Of a stretch of DNA of 64,000 nucleotides, positions 7,644 to 17,693 are shown piece after piece (the first letter of the stretch is position 1; each line of letters starts with the position of its first letter). Below the pieces are notes generated by a model. That model had not been told where the DNA came from, ran no database searches, and saw only the letters and a program-made list of their open reading frames with translations. This DNA comes from Leifsonia sp. NPDC080035 (GTDB lineage Bacteria > Actinomycetota > Actinomycetes > Actinomycetales > Microbacteriaceae). The translations under genes and the position numbers were made by a program. Location of the stretch: NCBI RefSeq assembly GCF_040050925.1, contig NZ_CP157390.1, positions 3,348,001 through 3,412,000 on the forward strand, in the 5' to 3' direction.

Positions 7644-8537
7644 GTGTCGCCCACCGCCCTGCTGCTCGTCGTCATCGCCGCGTTCTGCCACGCCGCCTGG
7701 AACCTGGCGTCCAAACGCGCCAGCGCCAGCGGCATCCCGTTCATCTTCCTCGGTGCGGTCGCCTCGACCGTGCTCTGGCTGCCGGCCGCCGGGGTGGACC
7801 TGGTGCTCGCGGGCGCCGACCTGCGCGGCCTGGCCGTCGGCGCCGGCGTCTCGGCGGTCATCCACGTCGGCTACATGTGGGTGCTCCAGCGTGGCTACCG
7901 GCACGGCGACCTCTCCGTCGTCTACCCGATGGCCCGCGGCACCGGCCCGCTGCTCTCCGTCGTGTTCGCGATCCTGCTGTTCGGCGAGCACCCGTCAGCG
8001 CTCGCCCTCGCCGGCGCCGCCGTCGTGGTGGCCGGGATCGTCGGCATCGGCCTCAGCACCGGTGCGCCCGCGGCCGTGCCGGGCGAGAGCGGACGGGGAC
8101 GCGCCCGGCTGCTGCTCGGCCCCGGCGTCCTCTACGGCCTGCTCACGGGCGTGACGATCGCCGTGTACACGCTCTGGGACGCGTTCACGGTCAACGACCT
8201 CGGGGTCTCCCCGGTGTCGTTCATGGTGGGATGCTCACTCGGCGAGATCGTCCTGCTCGCCCCGATCGCGTACCGGCGCCGGGCGGAGGTGCGGGCGGCG
8301 TGGCGCGACTACCGCCGGCAGGTCGTCGTGGTCGGCGTGCTGTCGCCGCTGTCGTACATCCTGGTGCTCTGCGCGATGACGCTTGCGCCCGTCTCTCTCG
8401 TCGCCCCGACGCGCGAGCTGTCGGTGGTGCTCGTCAGCCTCGCCGGCTGGCTGCTGCTGCGCGAGCCCCGTCCGCTGCAGCGGCTCGCCGGATCCGCGGT
8501 CGTGCTGGGCGGCGTCGCGCTGCTCGCGCTCGGCTGA
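7644..8537 (+). CDS. EamA/DMT-family transporter under riboswitch control
   Basis: Predicted inner-membrane transporter of the drug/metabolite superfamily, 297 aa, with about ten hydrophobic helices in two EamA halves (roughly residues 5-140 and 155-295). The second half ends LREPRPLQRLAGSAVVLGGVALLALG, typical of the fold. Start GTG 7644 is fixed by the riboswitch hairpin that masks its ribosome site. The substrate is not readable from sequence. If the leader senses guanidine, export of guanidine or a related cation is the simplest reading. Guanidine exporters are more often short four-helix SMR (Gdx) proteins, so a ten-helix relative here is notable. Confidence 0.85.
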   Translation: MSPTALLLVVIAAFCHAAWNLASKRASASGIPFIFLGAVASTVLWLPAAGVDLVLAGADLRGLAVGAGVSAVIHVGYMWVLQRGYRHGDLSVVYPMARGTGPLLSVVFAILLFGEHPSALALAGAAVVVAGIVGIGLSTGAPAAVPGESGRGRARLLLGPGVLYGLLTGVTIAVYTLWDAFTVNDLGVSPVSFMVGCSLGEIVLLAPIAYRRRAEVRAAWRDYRRQVVVVGVLSPLSYILVLCAMTLAPVSLVAPTRELSVVLVSLAGWLLLREPRPLQRLAGSAVVLGGVALLALG

Positions 8538-8638
8538 CGCCACGCGGCGACACTGTATCTGCCCACGGCGAACAGCGCGGAAATGCCGGAAACCCTCCGA
8601 TAGATTCATTTCCAAGCGACAAAGGAAACGGAGCGAAC

Positions 8639-9232
8639 ATGGCCGACATGGGTATCCAGCCCAGTGTTTTCGACAGACTGCTGAAGGACCGGATCATCTG
8701 GCTCGGGTCCGAGGTCCGGGACGAGAACGCGAATGAGATCGCCGCGAAGCTGCTGCTCCTGGCCGCAGAGGACCCGAAGCGCGACATCTACCTCTACATC
8801 AACTCTCCCGGCGGCTCCATCACGGCCGGCATGGCCATCTACGACACCATGCAGTTCGTCCCGAACGACATCGTCACCGTCGGCATCGGCATGGCGGCGT
8901 CTATGGGCCAGCTGCTGCTGACGGCGGGTACCAAGGGCAAGCGGTACATCACGCCGAACGCGCGCGTCCTGCTGCACCAGCCGCACGGCGGCTTCGGCGG
9001 CACCGCGAGCGACATCCAGACGCAGGCGCAGCTCATCCTCGACATGAAGAAGCGCCTCGCCGAGATCACGGCGTCGGCCACCGGCAAGTCCGTCGAGCAG
9101 ATCAACGCCGACGGCGACCGCGACCGCTGGTTCACCGCCCAGGAGGCGCTCGACTACGGCTTCGTCGACCACATCCGCGAGTCGGCTCTCGACGTCGCCG
9201 GTGGCGGCGGAACCGACCAGGAGACCAAGTAG
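8639..9232 (+). CDS. clpP1: ATP-dependent Clp protease proteolytic subunit 1
   Basis: Serine peptidase ring subunit that degrades proteins unfolded by ClpX or ClpC. 197 aa. Catalytic triad visible: S88 in GMAASMG, H113 in LLHQPHGG, D162 in GDRDRWFT. Start ATG 8639 gives MADMGIQPSVFDRLLKDR; AAAGGA lies at 8621-8626. A possible -10 TAGATT is at 8601-8606. The longer open frame overlapping the EamA gene is a shadow. clpP2 follows after 29 bases, so the two subunits are probably cotranscribed and form a mixed tetradecamer as in other Actinobacteria. Confidence 0.97.
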   Translation: MADMGIQPSVFDRLLKDRIIWLGSEVRDENANEIAAKLLLLAAEDPKRDIYLYINSPGGSITAGMAIYDTMQFVPNDIVTVGIGMAASMGQLLLTAGTKGKRYITPNARVLLHQPHGGFGGTASDIQTQAQLILDMKKRLAEITASATGKSVEQINADGDRDRWFTAQEALDYGFVDHIRESALDVAGGGGTDQETK

Positions 9233-9261
9233 GACCCGCGAGAAGGACGAGGACCCACGAA

Positions 9262-9945
9262 ATGAACACCCCTATGCTCGGCGGACCGTCCTTCGGCGGT
9301 CAGGCCTTCGGAGGCGTGCAGGCGCCAGGCGCCCGCTACATCCTGCCCAGCTTCGAGGAGCGCACGGCCTACGGCTACAAGCGCCAGGACCCGTACGCGA
9401 AGCTGTTCGAGGACCGCATCATCTTCCTCGGCGTGCAGGTGGACGACGCGTCGGCCGACGACATCATGGCCCAGCTGCTCGTGCTCGAGAGCCAGGACCC
9501 CGACCGCGACATCGTGATGTACATCAACTCGCCCGGTGGCTCGTTCACGGCCATGACGGCGATCTACGACACGATGCAGTACATCCGCCCGCAGATCCAG
9601 ACCGTCGTGCTCGGCCAGGCCGCCTCGGCCGCCGCCGTGCTCACCGCGGCGGGAACGCCCGGCAAGCGCCTCGCGCTGCCGAACGCCCGCATCCTCATCC
9701 ACCAGCCCGCCGTCGGCGAGGCCGGACAGGGGCAGGCGTCCGACATCGAGATCCAAGCGAACGAGATCATGCGGATGCGCACCTGGCTGGAGGAGACGCT
9801 CGCGCGGCACTCCAACCGCTCGGTGGAGCAGGTCAACAAGGACATCGACCGCGACAAGATCCTGTCCGCGGAGGAGGCCCTCGAGTACGGCCTGATCGAC
9901 CAGGTGCTCACCAGCAGGAAGACGCTGCCGGCACTGGTCAAGTAG
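9262..9945 (+). CDS. clpP2: ATP-dependent Clp protease proteolytic subunit 2
   Basis: Second ClpP ring subunit, 227 aa, with a Gly/Pro-rich N-terminal propeptide (MNTPMLGGPSFGGQAFGG) absent from ClpP1. Triad: S122 in GQAASAAA, H147 in ILIHQPA, D198 in DIDRDK. Start ATG 9262 follows GAGGA. Known actinobacterial ClpP1P2 complexes need both subunits; the tandem arrangement here fits that. Its TAG stop is the first half of a TAGCCT hexamer placed seven bases before the next gene. Confidence 0.97.
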   Translation: MNTPMLGGPSFGGQAFGGVQAPGARYILPSFEERTAYGYKRQDPYAKLFEDRIIFLGVQVDDASADDIMAQLLVLESQDPDRDIVMYINSPGGSFTAMTAIYDTMQYIRPQIQTVVLGQAASAAAVLTAAGTPGKRLALPNARILIHQPAVGEAGQGQASDIEIQANEIMRMRTWLEETLARHSNRSVEQVNKDIDRDKILSAEEALEYGLIDQVLTSRKTLPALVK

Positions 9946-9955
9946 CCTGTCGCAC

Positions 9956-10702
9956 ATGGCGGAACGGGGCGGTCTCTTCGACGACCGCCCCGTTCGTCGT
10001 GTCAGGACGCGGTTGGATGCGGCGTACGACACCGCGGTCTGGCCGGCGTCGATCCCGGCGGTGGGCCAGCTGCTGCGCGAGGGACTCGACCTCCCGGCGG
10101 GCGTGACCTTCCTCGTCGGCGAGAACGGTGCTGGCAAGTCCACCATCGTGGAGGCCGTCGCCGAGGCCTATGGGCTCCCTCCAGAGGGTGGCAGCAACCA
10201 GGGCCACCACGCGACACGCCGCACCGAGTCCCCGTTGTCGGAGTGGCTCGCGCTGGAGCGCGCGCCCTGGGCGGCGAAGTGGGGCTTCTTCCTGCGGGCC
10301 GAGACCATGCACGGCTACTACACGTACTTCGAGTCCGTCGCGACCGCGGGCGACCCGCAGCTGCACACGATGAGCCACGGCGAGTCGTTCAACACGCTGC
10401 TGGAGACCCGGCTGAACCACCCGCAGTTCGTGGCCGGGCTGGTCTGCCTCGACGAGCCGGAGGCGGCGCTGTCGTTCCAGTCGACCCTCGGGTGGGTCGC
10501 GAACCTGGCGGTCATGGCGGAGCGCGGAACGCAGGTGCTGTGCGCGACGCACTCGCCGATCCTCTGCTCGCTGCCCGGCGCTCACATCCTCGAGCTCGGC
10601 GAGTGGGGGATCCGCGAGGCGGAATGGGACGACCTGGAGATCGTGCGCAACTGGCGGTCGTTCCTCGACGCGCCGGGACGGTGGCTGAAGCACCTGCTCT
10701 GA
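9956..10702 (+). CDS. AAA/ABC-type ATPase of unknown role within the clp cluster
   Basis: Soluble 248-aa nucleotide-binding protein related to AAA_21/SMC-like ATPases. Walker A GENGAGKST (residues 55-63), signature-like MSHGESF, Walker B LVCLDEPEAALS, and H-loop CATHSPIL are all present, so it should hydrolyse ATP. It has no membrane segment or second domain. Start ATG 9956 has TAGCCT at 9943-9948 and seven bases between, suggesting its own leaderless transcript inside the clp cluster. The role is unknown. Similar small ATPases occur as stand-alone housekeeping proteins or as parts of defence systems; no partner nuclease is adjacent. Confidence 0.85.
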   Translation: MAERGGLFDDRPVRRVRTRLDAAYDTAVWPASIPAVGQLLREGLDLPAGVTFLVGENGAGKSTIVEAVAEAYGLPPEGGSNQGHHATRRTESPLSEWLALERAPWAAKWGFFLRAETMHGYYTYFESVATAGDPQLHTMSHGESFNTLLETRLNHPQFVAGLVCLDEPEAALSFQSTLGWVANLAVMAERGTQVLCATHSPILCSLPGAHILELGEWGIREAEWDDLEIVRNWRSFLDAPGRWLKHLL

Positions 10703-10829
10703 GCCGGTCGCCCCGCGCTTCTGCTCAGGGCGTAACGGCGCGCAGCGACCAAATGCGTCCCAGGTGCGCGCCAATGTCGCCGCCGCGGGTTAGGCTCGTC
10801 GGAGAGACCCGACAAGGAGGGGGAGACGG

Positions 10830-12104
<1,275 letters not shown>

Positions 12105-13430
12105 CCTCCGGCTCGGTCCGGATCAGGAGCGGCGGTGCCTTCGTCACGATCAGCCACGCCGGCAGCACCGCCAGCGACAGGATGGGCAGGATCAGCAGGT
12201 TGTGGGTCACCGCGACCCCGACGAAGATGGCGATCCAGCCGTCCCGGGTCACCGCGAGCGTGATCCCGAGCACCCCCGCGGCGACAGCAACGGCGACCGG
12301 GATCCCCGGCACGAGGGAGCTCGCCAGCGTCCCGACGGCGGCGCCGATGAAGACGGCGGGGAAGACCCGGCCGCCGCGGAAGCCGGCACCCGCCGCGACC
12401 AGCAGCGCCGCGAGCTTGACGACCGTGATCGTGACGAGCTGCCCTGCCGTGTAGTCGCCGCGGTGCGTGACGAGCTCTCCCATCTGCTGCAGCCCCTTGA
12501 AGAGGGTGATCGGGCCGCCGAGCGCGCCGAGGAGCCCGAGCACCGCTCCGCCCGCCAGGGTGATCAGCACCGGATGGCGCAACGCGTGGAACGCCCGATG
12601 GACGACGGGGAAGACGGTGGCGGCCAGCACGCCGATCGCGGCGGAGACGGCCGCGATGACGAGCGCGGCCAGCAGGTCCCACCCGGTCACCTGCGTGTAG
12701 GCCGGCATCGGGATGGCGAACGAGGGATGCGCGAGCAGCGTCATGGTCAGCGACCCGGCCGCTGCGGAGACGAGCGGGAGGAAGAGCTTGTCCCACACCT
12801 CGCCGCCGCCCCGGACGGCCGCGACGATGCCCGTGAAGACGAGCGCGGCGGCGACCGGGGTGCCGAACAGCGCCCCGATCGTGCCGGACGCGGCCATCAG
12901 CATCACGACGTTGGCGGGCACCCGTTTCCAGAGCCGCCCGATCAGGGTGACCATGATGCTGACGTTGATCGCGATGATCGGGTTCTCGGGCCCTAGGCTC
13001 ACGCCCCCGGCGAGCCCCAGCATCGCGGCCAGCGCCAGCGAGGGCACCACGGCGAGCCGCAGCGGCGGCGCGACGAGCTCCGTCGTCGCCGAGTCCGGTC
13101 CGGCGTGGCCGGGGACCAGCCAGGCGGTCAGGCCGACCGCGAAACCGGTCACCGTCAGCACGGCGAAGATCCACCATCCCGACGACGGGTCGATGCCGAG
13201 CGCGTGCGGCAGGGCCGTCCACACGCCGTCCTCGACGACGCCGGCGATCTCGTCGACGGCCCAGAGCGTCAGGGCGCTCACGATGCCGATGACGAGCGCG
13301 GGGATGCTGAGCAGCAGCAGCGATCGCACGGTAGGCGCCGGGAGCACCGGTTCGCTCGACGTCATCTGCGCCCCCTTCCCGCGATGCGCTCAGGCTAGAG
13401 CGTCGGACGGGAAGGGGGCTAGGGCGTGTC

Positions 13431-15464
13431 TCAGCCGTCGAGGCCGCGACGCTTGAGCAGAGGGTCGATCACGGCGTCGCGGCCGCGGAAGTCGCGGTAC
13501 GCCTCCAGCGGGTCCTTGGATCCGCCGACGCCGAGCAGGCGCTGACGGAACCGGTCGCCGTTCTCGCGCTTCAGCCCGCCGTTCTCCTTGAACCACTCGA
13601 CGGTGTCCGCGTCGAGCACCTCGCTCCAGATGTAGGAGTAGTACCCGGCGTCGTAGCCGCCGGAGAAGGTGTGCGCGAAGTATGTGCTCGCGTAGCGCGG
13701 AGGAACGGCCGGGTTGTCGAGGCCGACGGACGCGAGCGCCTGCGCCTCGAAGGCCGCGACATCGGTCACGGTGTCGTCGGCCGTGATCGAGTGCCACGCC
13801 TGGTCGAGCAGCGCAGCGGCCAGGTACTCGCTGGTCGCGAAGCCCTCGTTGAACGCCTCGGAGGCGTGCAGGCGGTCGATGAGCTCCTGCGGCATCCGCT
13901 CGCCGGTCACGTGGTGCACCGCGTAGTTCTCGACGATCTCGGGCCAGAGCATCCACATCTCGTTGACCTGGCTCGGGAACTCGACGAAGTCGCGGAACAC
14001 GTTCGTCCCGGCGAACTTCGGGTACGTCACGCGGGCGAACAGCCCGTGCAGGGCGTGGCCGAACTCGTGGAACAGCGTGTTCGTCTCGTCGTAGGTGAGC
14101 AGGGTCGGCTCGCCCGCGGCGGGCTTCGGCACGTTGAGGTTGTTGACGACGACGGTCGGGGTGCCGAGTAGCTCCGACTGCGAGATCAGCGGGTTCATCC
14201 ACGCGCCACCGCGCTTGGAGTCGCGGGTGTAGAGGTCGAGGATGTACAGTCCCAGTTCGCTGCCGTCCTCGTTGCGCACCTCGAACACGCGCGCGTCGGG
14301 GTGGTAGGCGACGAGGTCGGGCCGTTCCTCGAAGGTGATGCCGTAGAGGCGGGTGGCGGCGTAGAAGACGCCGTCGCGGAGCACGCGCTCGGCCTCGAAG
14401 TACGGGCGCATCGCGGCGAAGTCGACATCGTAGGTCGCCTGACGCTCCTTGTCGGTGAAGTACGCCCAGTCCCAGCTCTCCACGGTGTCGCCGGCCAGCT
14501 TCTCCAGCTCGGCCTGCTCGGCGCGGGCGTTGCGGGCGGCGGGAGGGGCGAGCCGGCCGAGCATGTCGGCGACGGCCTGCGGATTCCGCGCCGTCTCGTC
14601 CGTGGTGACGAAGGCCGCGTGCGTGTCGAAGCCGAGCAGACGGGCGCGCTCGGCGCGCAGCCGCGAGATCTCCAGCACCAGCTCGCGGTTGTCGTTCTCA
14701 CCGTCGCGGATGCCGCGGGCGCGGGAGGCGGCCATGATCCGCTCGCGCGACGCGCGCACGGTGAGGTTCGCGAGCCACGGGTGGCCGGTGGGGAGCACGA
14801 GCGTGACGACGTACTTCCCGTCGAGCCCCCGCTCCTTCGCCGCCTCCGCCGCGGCCGACAGCTCGCCCTCGCCGAGGCCGTCCAGCTCCTCTGCGGTGTC
14901 GAAGACGACGGCGAGGTCGTTGGTGTCGGCCAGCAGGTTCTTCTCGAATCGTGTGGTGAGGGTGGACAGGCGCTGGTTGTACTCGCGGAGGCGGGCCTTT
15001 TCCGCGTCGTCGAGACCGGCGCCGGCCAGGGTGAACTCGGTGTAGTAGCGCTCGATCAGGTAGCGCGACTCGGCGTCGAGTCCGAGGTCGTGCCGCTGCT
15101 CGTAGAGCGCGGCGATGCGTGCGTAGAGCTCGGGGTCGAGCCGGATCGCGTCCTGGTGCGCCGAGAGCCGGGGTGCGATCTCCTCCTCGAGCGCGTTGGT
15201 GAAGTCGGTGCTGTCGGACGAGCTCTTGTTGAAGAACACCTCGGCGACCCGCATCAGCGTCCCTCCGGACCGCTCGAGCGGCAGCATCGTGTTCTCGAAC
15301 GTCGGCGCATCGGTCGTCGCCGTGATCGCGGCGATCTCGGCGAGCTGCTCCTCGAACCCGCGCTCGAAGGCGGGGCGGTAGTGCTCGTCGCGGATCTCCG
15401 CGAACGGGGGCAGCTGGTAGGGGAGCGTGCTGGGGGCGAAGAAGGGATTGGACGTTTCAGCCAT
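13431..15464 (-). CDS. M3-family zinc metallopeptidase (oligopeptidase A / Dcp type)
   Basis: Cytosolic peptidase degrading short peptides, 677 aa, normal for the family. The zinc motif HEFGH is at residues 466-470 (FHEFGHALHGLF), followed by the downstream glutamate region of thimet-like peptidases. Start ATG 15464 gives MAETSNPFFAPSTLPYQLPP. TAGGCT lies at 15471-15476 (minus strand), six bases from the ATG, with TTTGTA 17 bases upstream of it, so a leaderless transcript is likely. The -35 box falls inside the first unit of the 14-bp repeat array shared with the divergent regulator at 15584. Whether it is Dcp or PrlC in substrate preference is unclear. Confidence 0.92.
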   Translation of the reverse strand: MAETSNPFFAPSTLPYQLPPFAEIRDEHYRPAFERGFEEQLAEIAAITATTDAPTFENTMLPLERSGGTLMRVAEVFFNKSSSDSTDFTNALEEEIAPRLSAHQDAIRLDPELYARIAALYEQRHDLGLDAESRYLIERYYTEFTLAGAGLDDAEKARLREYNQRLSTLTTRFEKNLLADTNDLAVVFDTAEELDGLGEGELSAAAEAAKERGLDGKYVVTLVLPTGHPWLANLTVRASRERIMAASRARGIRDGENDNRELVLEISRLRAERARLLGFDTHAAFVTTDETARNPQAVADMLGRLAPPAARNARAEQAELEKLAGDTVESWDWAYFTDKERQATYDVDFAAMRPYFEAERVLRDGVFYAATRLYGITFEERPDLVAYHPDARVFEVRNEDGSELGLYILDLYTRDSKRGGAWMNPLISQSELLGTPTVVVNNLNVPKPAAGEPTLLTYDETNTLFHEFGHALHGLFARVTYPKFAGTNVFRDFVEFPSQVNEMWMLWPEIVENYAVHHVTGERMPQELIDRLHASEAFNEGFATSEYLAAALLDQAWHSITADDTVTDVAAFEAQALASVGLDNPAVPPRYASTYFAHTFSGGYDAGYYSYIWSEVLDADTVEWFKENGGLKRENGDRFRQRLLGVGGSKDPLEAYRDFRGRDAVIDPLLKRRGLDG

Positions 15465-15470
15465 TGCTCC

Positions 15471-15577
15471 AGCCTAGGCCCGTCCAGCAAACGTACAAAG
15501 ATCCCGTTGCAAAGAGAACCATGCAAAAGAATCAATGCAAAGATACGCTTGCAAAGAAGTCTTTGCATCGCTACTCT
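15471..15577. promoter_or_regulatory. Divergent promoters linked by a 14-bp periodic operator array
   Basis: Five direct repeats of consensus TGCAAAGA start at 15494, 15508, 15522, 15536 and 15550, exactly 14 bp apart; a partial sixth (TGCATCG) is at 15564, and an inverted CTTTGCA at 15561-15567. Leftward promoter: -35 TTTGTA (complement of 15494-15499), 17 bp, -10 TAGGCT (15471-15476). Rightward promoter: -35 TTGCAA (15549-15554), 17 bp, -10 TACTCT (15572-15577). The first and last units thus contain both -35 boxes. Probable binding array for the regulator at 15584. Confidence 0.8.
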
Positions 15578-15583
15578 GATGAC

Positions 15584-16222
15584 ATGAGCAACGACGAAGA
15601 GCAGGCCGCCGCCGAGCCGTACGAGCCGCATTTCGAACCGATCGGGATGCCGGCGCTGCGAGCCCTCGCGCACCCGCTCCGCGTGGAGATCATGAACGAG
15701 CTCTCCGACTTCGGCCCGGCCACGGCCTCGATGCTCGCCGAGCGGCTGGGGGAGTCCAGCGGGGCCACCAGCTACCACCTGCGCCAGCTGGCCAAGCACG
15801 AAATCATCGTCGAGGACGACGAGCGCGGCAAGGGCCGGGAGCGCTGGTGGAAGATGGCACCCGGCGGCGTCTCGCTCGGCGGCCCCGCGATCCTCGAATC
15901 GCCGGCCGGCCGCGAGGCCACCGAGCAGGTGTCCCTCAGCTGGCAGCAGAACAACGACCGCCGCCTGAGCGCCTTCGTCCGCCGCGGCCTCGAGACCTTC
16001 GGCATGGAGTGGATGGAGGCGAGCGCACTCTCCACCACCCACCTCGAGGTCACCCGCGACCAGCTCGCCGAGCTCGGCCGGGAGTACTACATCCTGGTGA
16101 ACCGGCTCAAGGAGAAGTGGAAGGCCGAGCCGGACGACGGACCCAAGAAGCGCATCCAGGCGCAGTTCAACGCCTTCCCGCTCGTCGAGCAGGAGGATCG
16201 CGCGGAGGGTGAGAAGCGATGA
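15584..16222 (+). CDS. Winged-helix ArsR-like transcriptional regulator
   Basis: 212-aa DNA-binding protein. The N-terminal half carries a winged helix: ALAHPLRVEIMNELSDFGPA followed by MLAERLGESSGATSYHLRQL and the wing VEDDERGKGRERWWKM. It resembles HTH_20/ArsR domains that lack metal-binding cysteines. The C-terminal half is charged and helical, probably for dimerisation or ligand binding. Start ATG 15584 has TACTCT six bases upstream (leaderless); the longer open frame runs across the operator array and is rejected. It overlaps the transporter start by ATGA, so the two are translationally coupled. Likely autoregulator through the 14-bp repeats. Confidence 0.85.
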   Translation: MSNDEEQAAAEPYEPHFEPIGMPALRALAHPLRVEIMNELSDFGPATASMLAERLGESSGATSYHLRQLAKHEIIVEDDERGKGRERWWKMAPGGVSLGGPAILESPAGREATEQVSLSWQQNNDRRLSAFVRRGLETFGMEWMEASALSTTHLEVTRDQLAELGREYYILVNRLKEKWKAEPDDGPKKRIQAQFNAFPLVEQEDRAEGEKR

Positions 16223-17490
16223 GCACCCGGCTCGGCGCGGGCTTCGGGCGGCTCTGGACGTCCGCGATCGCCAGCAACCTCGCCGACGGTATCGGGCGCA
16301 CCGCCGTCCCGCTGATCGGGACGACGCTCACGCACGACCCGGCCCTGATCGCGGGCCTCACCGCCGTGACCTTCCTGCCCTGGCTGCTGTTCGGCATCCC
16401 CGCGGGCATGCTGCTCGACCGGGTGGACCGGCGGATCGCCATGGCGGTCGCGAACAGCGTGCGATTCGCCGTGGCCGCGCTGCTGGCTCTGCTGATCGCC
16501 GGGGACGCCCTCACGATCTGGTGGCTGTACGCCTGCGTGCTGCTGTTCGGACTGGGGGAGACGGTCTTCGACAACGCGACGACCACCGTCGTGCCCAGCC
16601 TGGTCACCCGCGACCAGCTCGACCGCGCGAACGGGCGGATGCAGTCCGCTGAGATCGTCATCCAGAACTTCGTGGCGACGCCGGTGGCGGGCTTCCTGTT
16701 CGCCGCCTCCCTGCTCCTTCCGGTCTGGCTGACCGGCGCCGGGTTCCTGATCGCGGGCCTCCTCGCGCTCACCATCCCGGCGGCGGCCGCGCGCGCTCAC
16801 GCGTTCGGCGGCGAGCACGCAGGCGAGGCGCGGCCGGGGATGGGCGCGGTCGTGCGCTTCCTGGCCGGCCACCGCTTCCTGCGGCCGATGATCATCCTCA
16901 CCTCCATCACCGCCTCCGCTCTCGCGTTCGCGCAGGGGAGCGTGGTGCTGCTGCTCCTGAACACCTACGGCCTGCCGGCCGCGCTGGTGGGCGTGGTGAC
17001 CGCGCTGATCGGAGTGGGCGCCCTCGCTGGGGCCCTGCTCTCCAGCCGCTTCGTCGCCCGCTTCGGGCGCGGACGCGTGATGTTCGTCTCGATCCTGGTC
17101 AGCGGGCTGGGCATCGGCTGCGTCGGGCTCACCGGCAACGTCGTGCTCGGCATCCTCGCCTACGCCATCGGCGCCTTCGGCGTCGCCGTCTGGAACGTGC
17201 CGTGGGGCGCGCTCCGCCAGGCGATCGTCCCGAACGCGATGCTCGGTCGCGCCATGGGCATCGTGCGCTCCATCGGCTGGGGCCTCACGCCGATCGCCAC
17301 CATCCTCGGCGGGTTCGTCGCCCGCATCGACCTGAAGCTGCCGTTCCTCATCGGCGGCGTCGTCGTGGTCGTCCTCACCCTGATCGCCACCCGGCTGCTC
17401 CTCAGCGCCGACAGCTACGGGCCGTCCGCCGCAAGCGGGTCCGGCACCGAAGCACCGACCGACACCATTCCGGAAGGAACCGTGAAATGA
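16219..17490 (+). CDS. Major facilitator superfamily efflux-type transporter
   Basis: Inner-membrane transporter of 423 aa with about twelve hydrophobic helices and the MFS loop motif GIPAGMLLDRVDRRIAMA after helix 2. It is most like enterobactin/macrolide-exporter-type MFS proteins. The ATG overlaps the regulator stop by four bases, so expression should follow that regulator. Substrate unknown; an exported drug, peptide or siderophore is possible. The C-terminal tail is soluble and ends TDTIPEGTVK, with its stop overlapping the next small gene. Confidence 0.87.
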   Translation: MSTRLGAGFGRLWTSAIASNLADGIGRTAVPLIGTTLTHDPALIAGLTAVTFLPWLLFGIPAGMLLDRVDRRIAMAVANSVRFAVAALLALLIAGDALTIWWLYACVLLFGLGETVFDNATTTVVPSLVTRDQLDRANGRMQSAEIVIQNFVATPVAGFLFAASLLLPVWLTGAGFLIAGLLALTIPAAAARAHAFGGEHAGEARPGMGAVVRFLAGHRFLRPMIILTSITASALAFAQGSVVLLLLNTYGLPAALVGVVTALIGVGALAGALLSSRFVARFGRGRVMFVSILVSGLGIGCVGLTGNVVLGILAYAIGAFGVAVWNVPWGALRQAIVPNAMLGRAMGIVRSIGWGLTPIATILGGFVARIDLKLPFLIGGVVVVVLTLIATRLLLSADSYGPSAASGSGTEAPTDTIPEGTVK

Positions 17491-17672
17491 CCGCCGTATT
17501 CGTGCCCGTCCGCACGTCGTTCAGCCACCGCACCGCCGTCCGGGTCGGCCGTGCCCTCACCGCGTGGGGGACGCGCCAGCCCGCCATCGGGCCCGATCAC
17601 GCCGCGCGCGTGACGTCGATCGAATCCAGCCGCGACCGTGCGGCCCGTCTGCTCCCGCAGCTGCCGCGCTGA
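17487..17672 (+). CDS. 61-aa hypothetical protein, translationally coupled
   Basis: Small basic protein beginning MTAVFVPVRTSFSHRTAVRVG and ending RAARLLPQLPR. It has no membrane segment or recognised domain. The ATG overlaps the transporter stop (ATGA at 17487-17490), and GGAAGGA lies at 17472-17478, so this is probably a real third gene of the operon. Function unknown. Confidence 0.6.
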   Translation: MTAVFVPVRTSFSHRTAVRVGRALTAWGTRQPAIGPDHAARVTSIESSRDRAARLLPQLPR

Positions 17673-17693
17673 GACGCCGAGATGCGACCCCGC

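Noticed and set aside
8538..8638. Possible ClgR operator before clpP1
   Set aside because: GGCGAACAGCGCGG resembles but does not fit the CGC...GCG arrangement I know for ClgR, so I do not call it.
15494..15567. CRISPR-like or origin iteron interpretation of the 14-bp array
   Set aside because: Units are too short for CRISPR, there are no cas genes, and no replication genes or AT-rich unwinding region nearby.
15464..15583. Extended N-terminus of the 15584 regulator running through the repeat array
   Set aside because: Would encode MLQPRPVQQTYKDPVAKRTM-type sequence made of operator repeats; the leaderless ATG at 15584 fits better.
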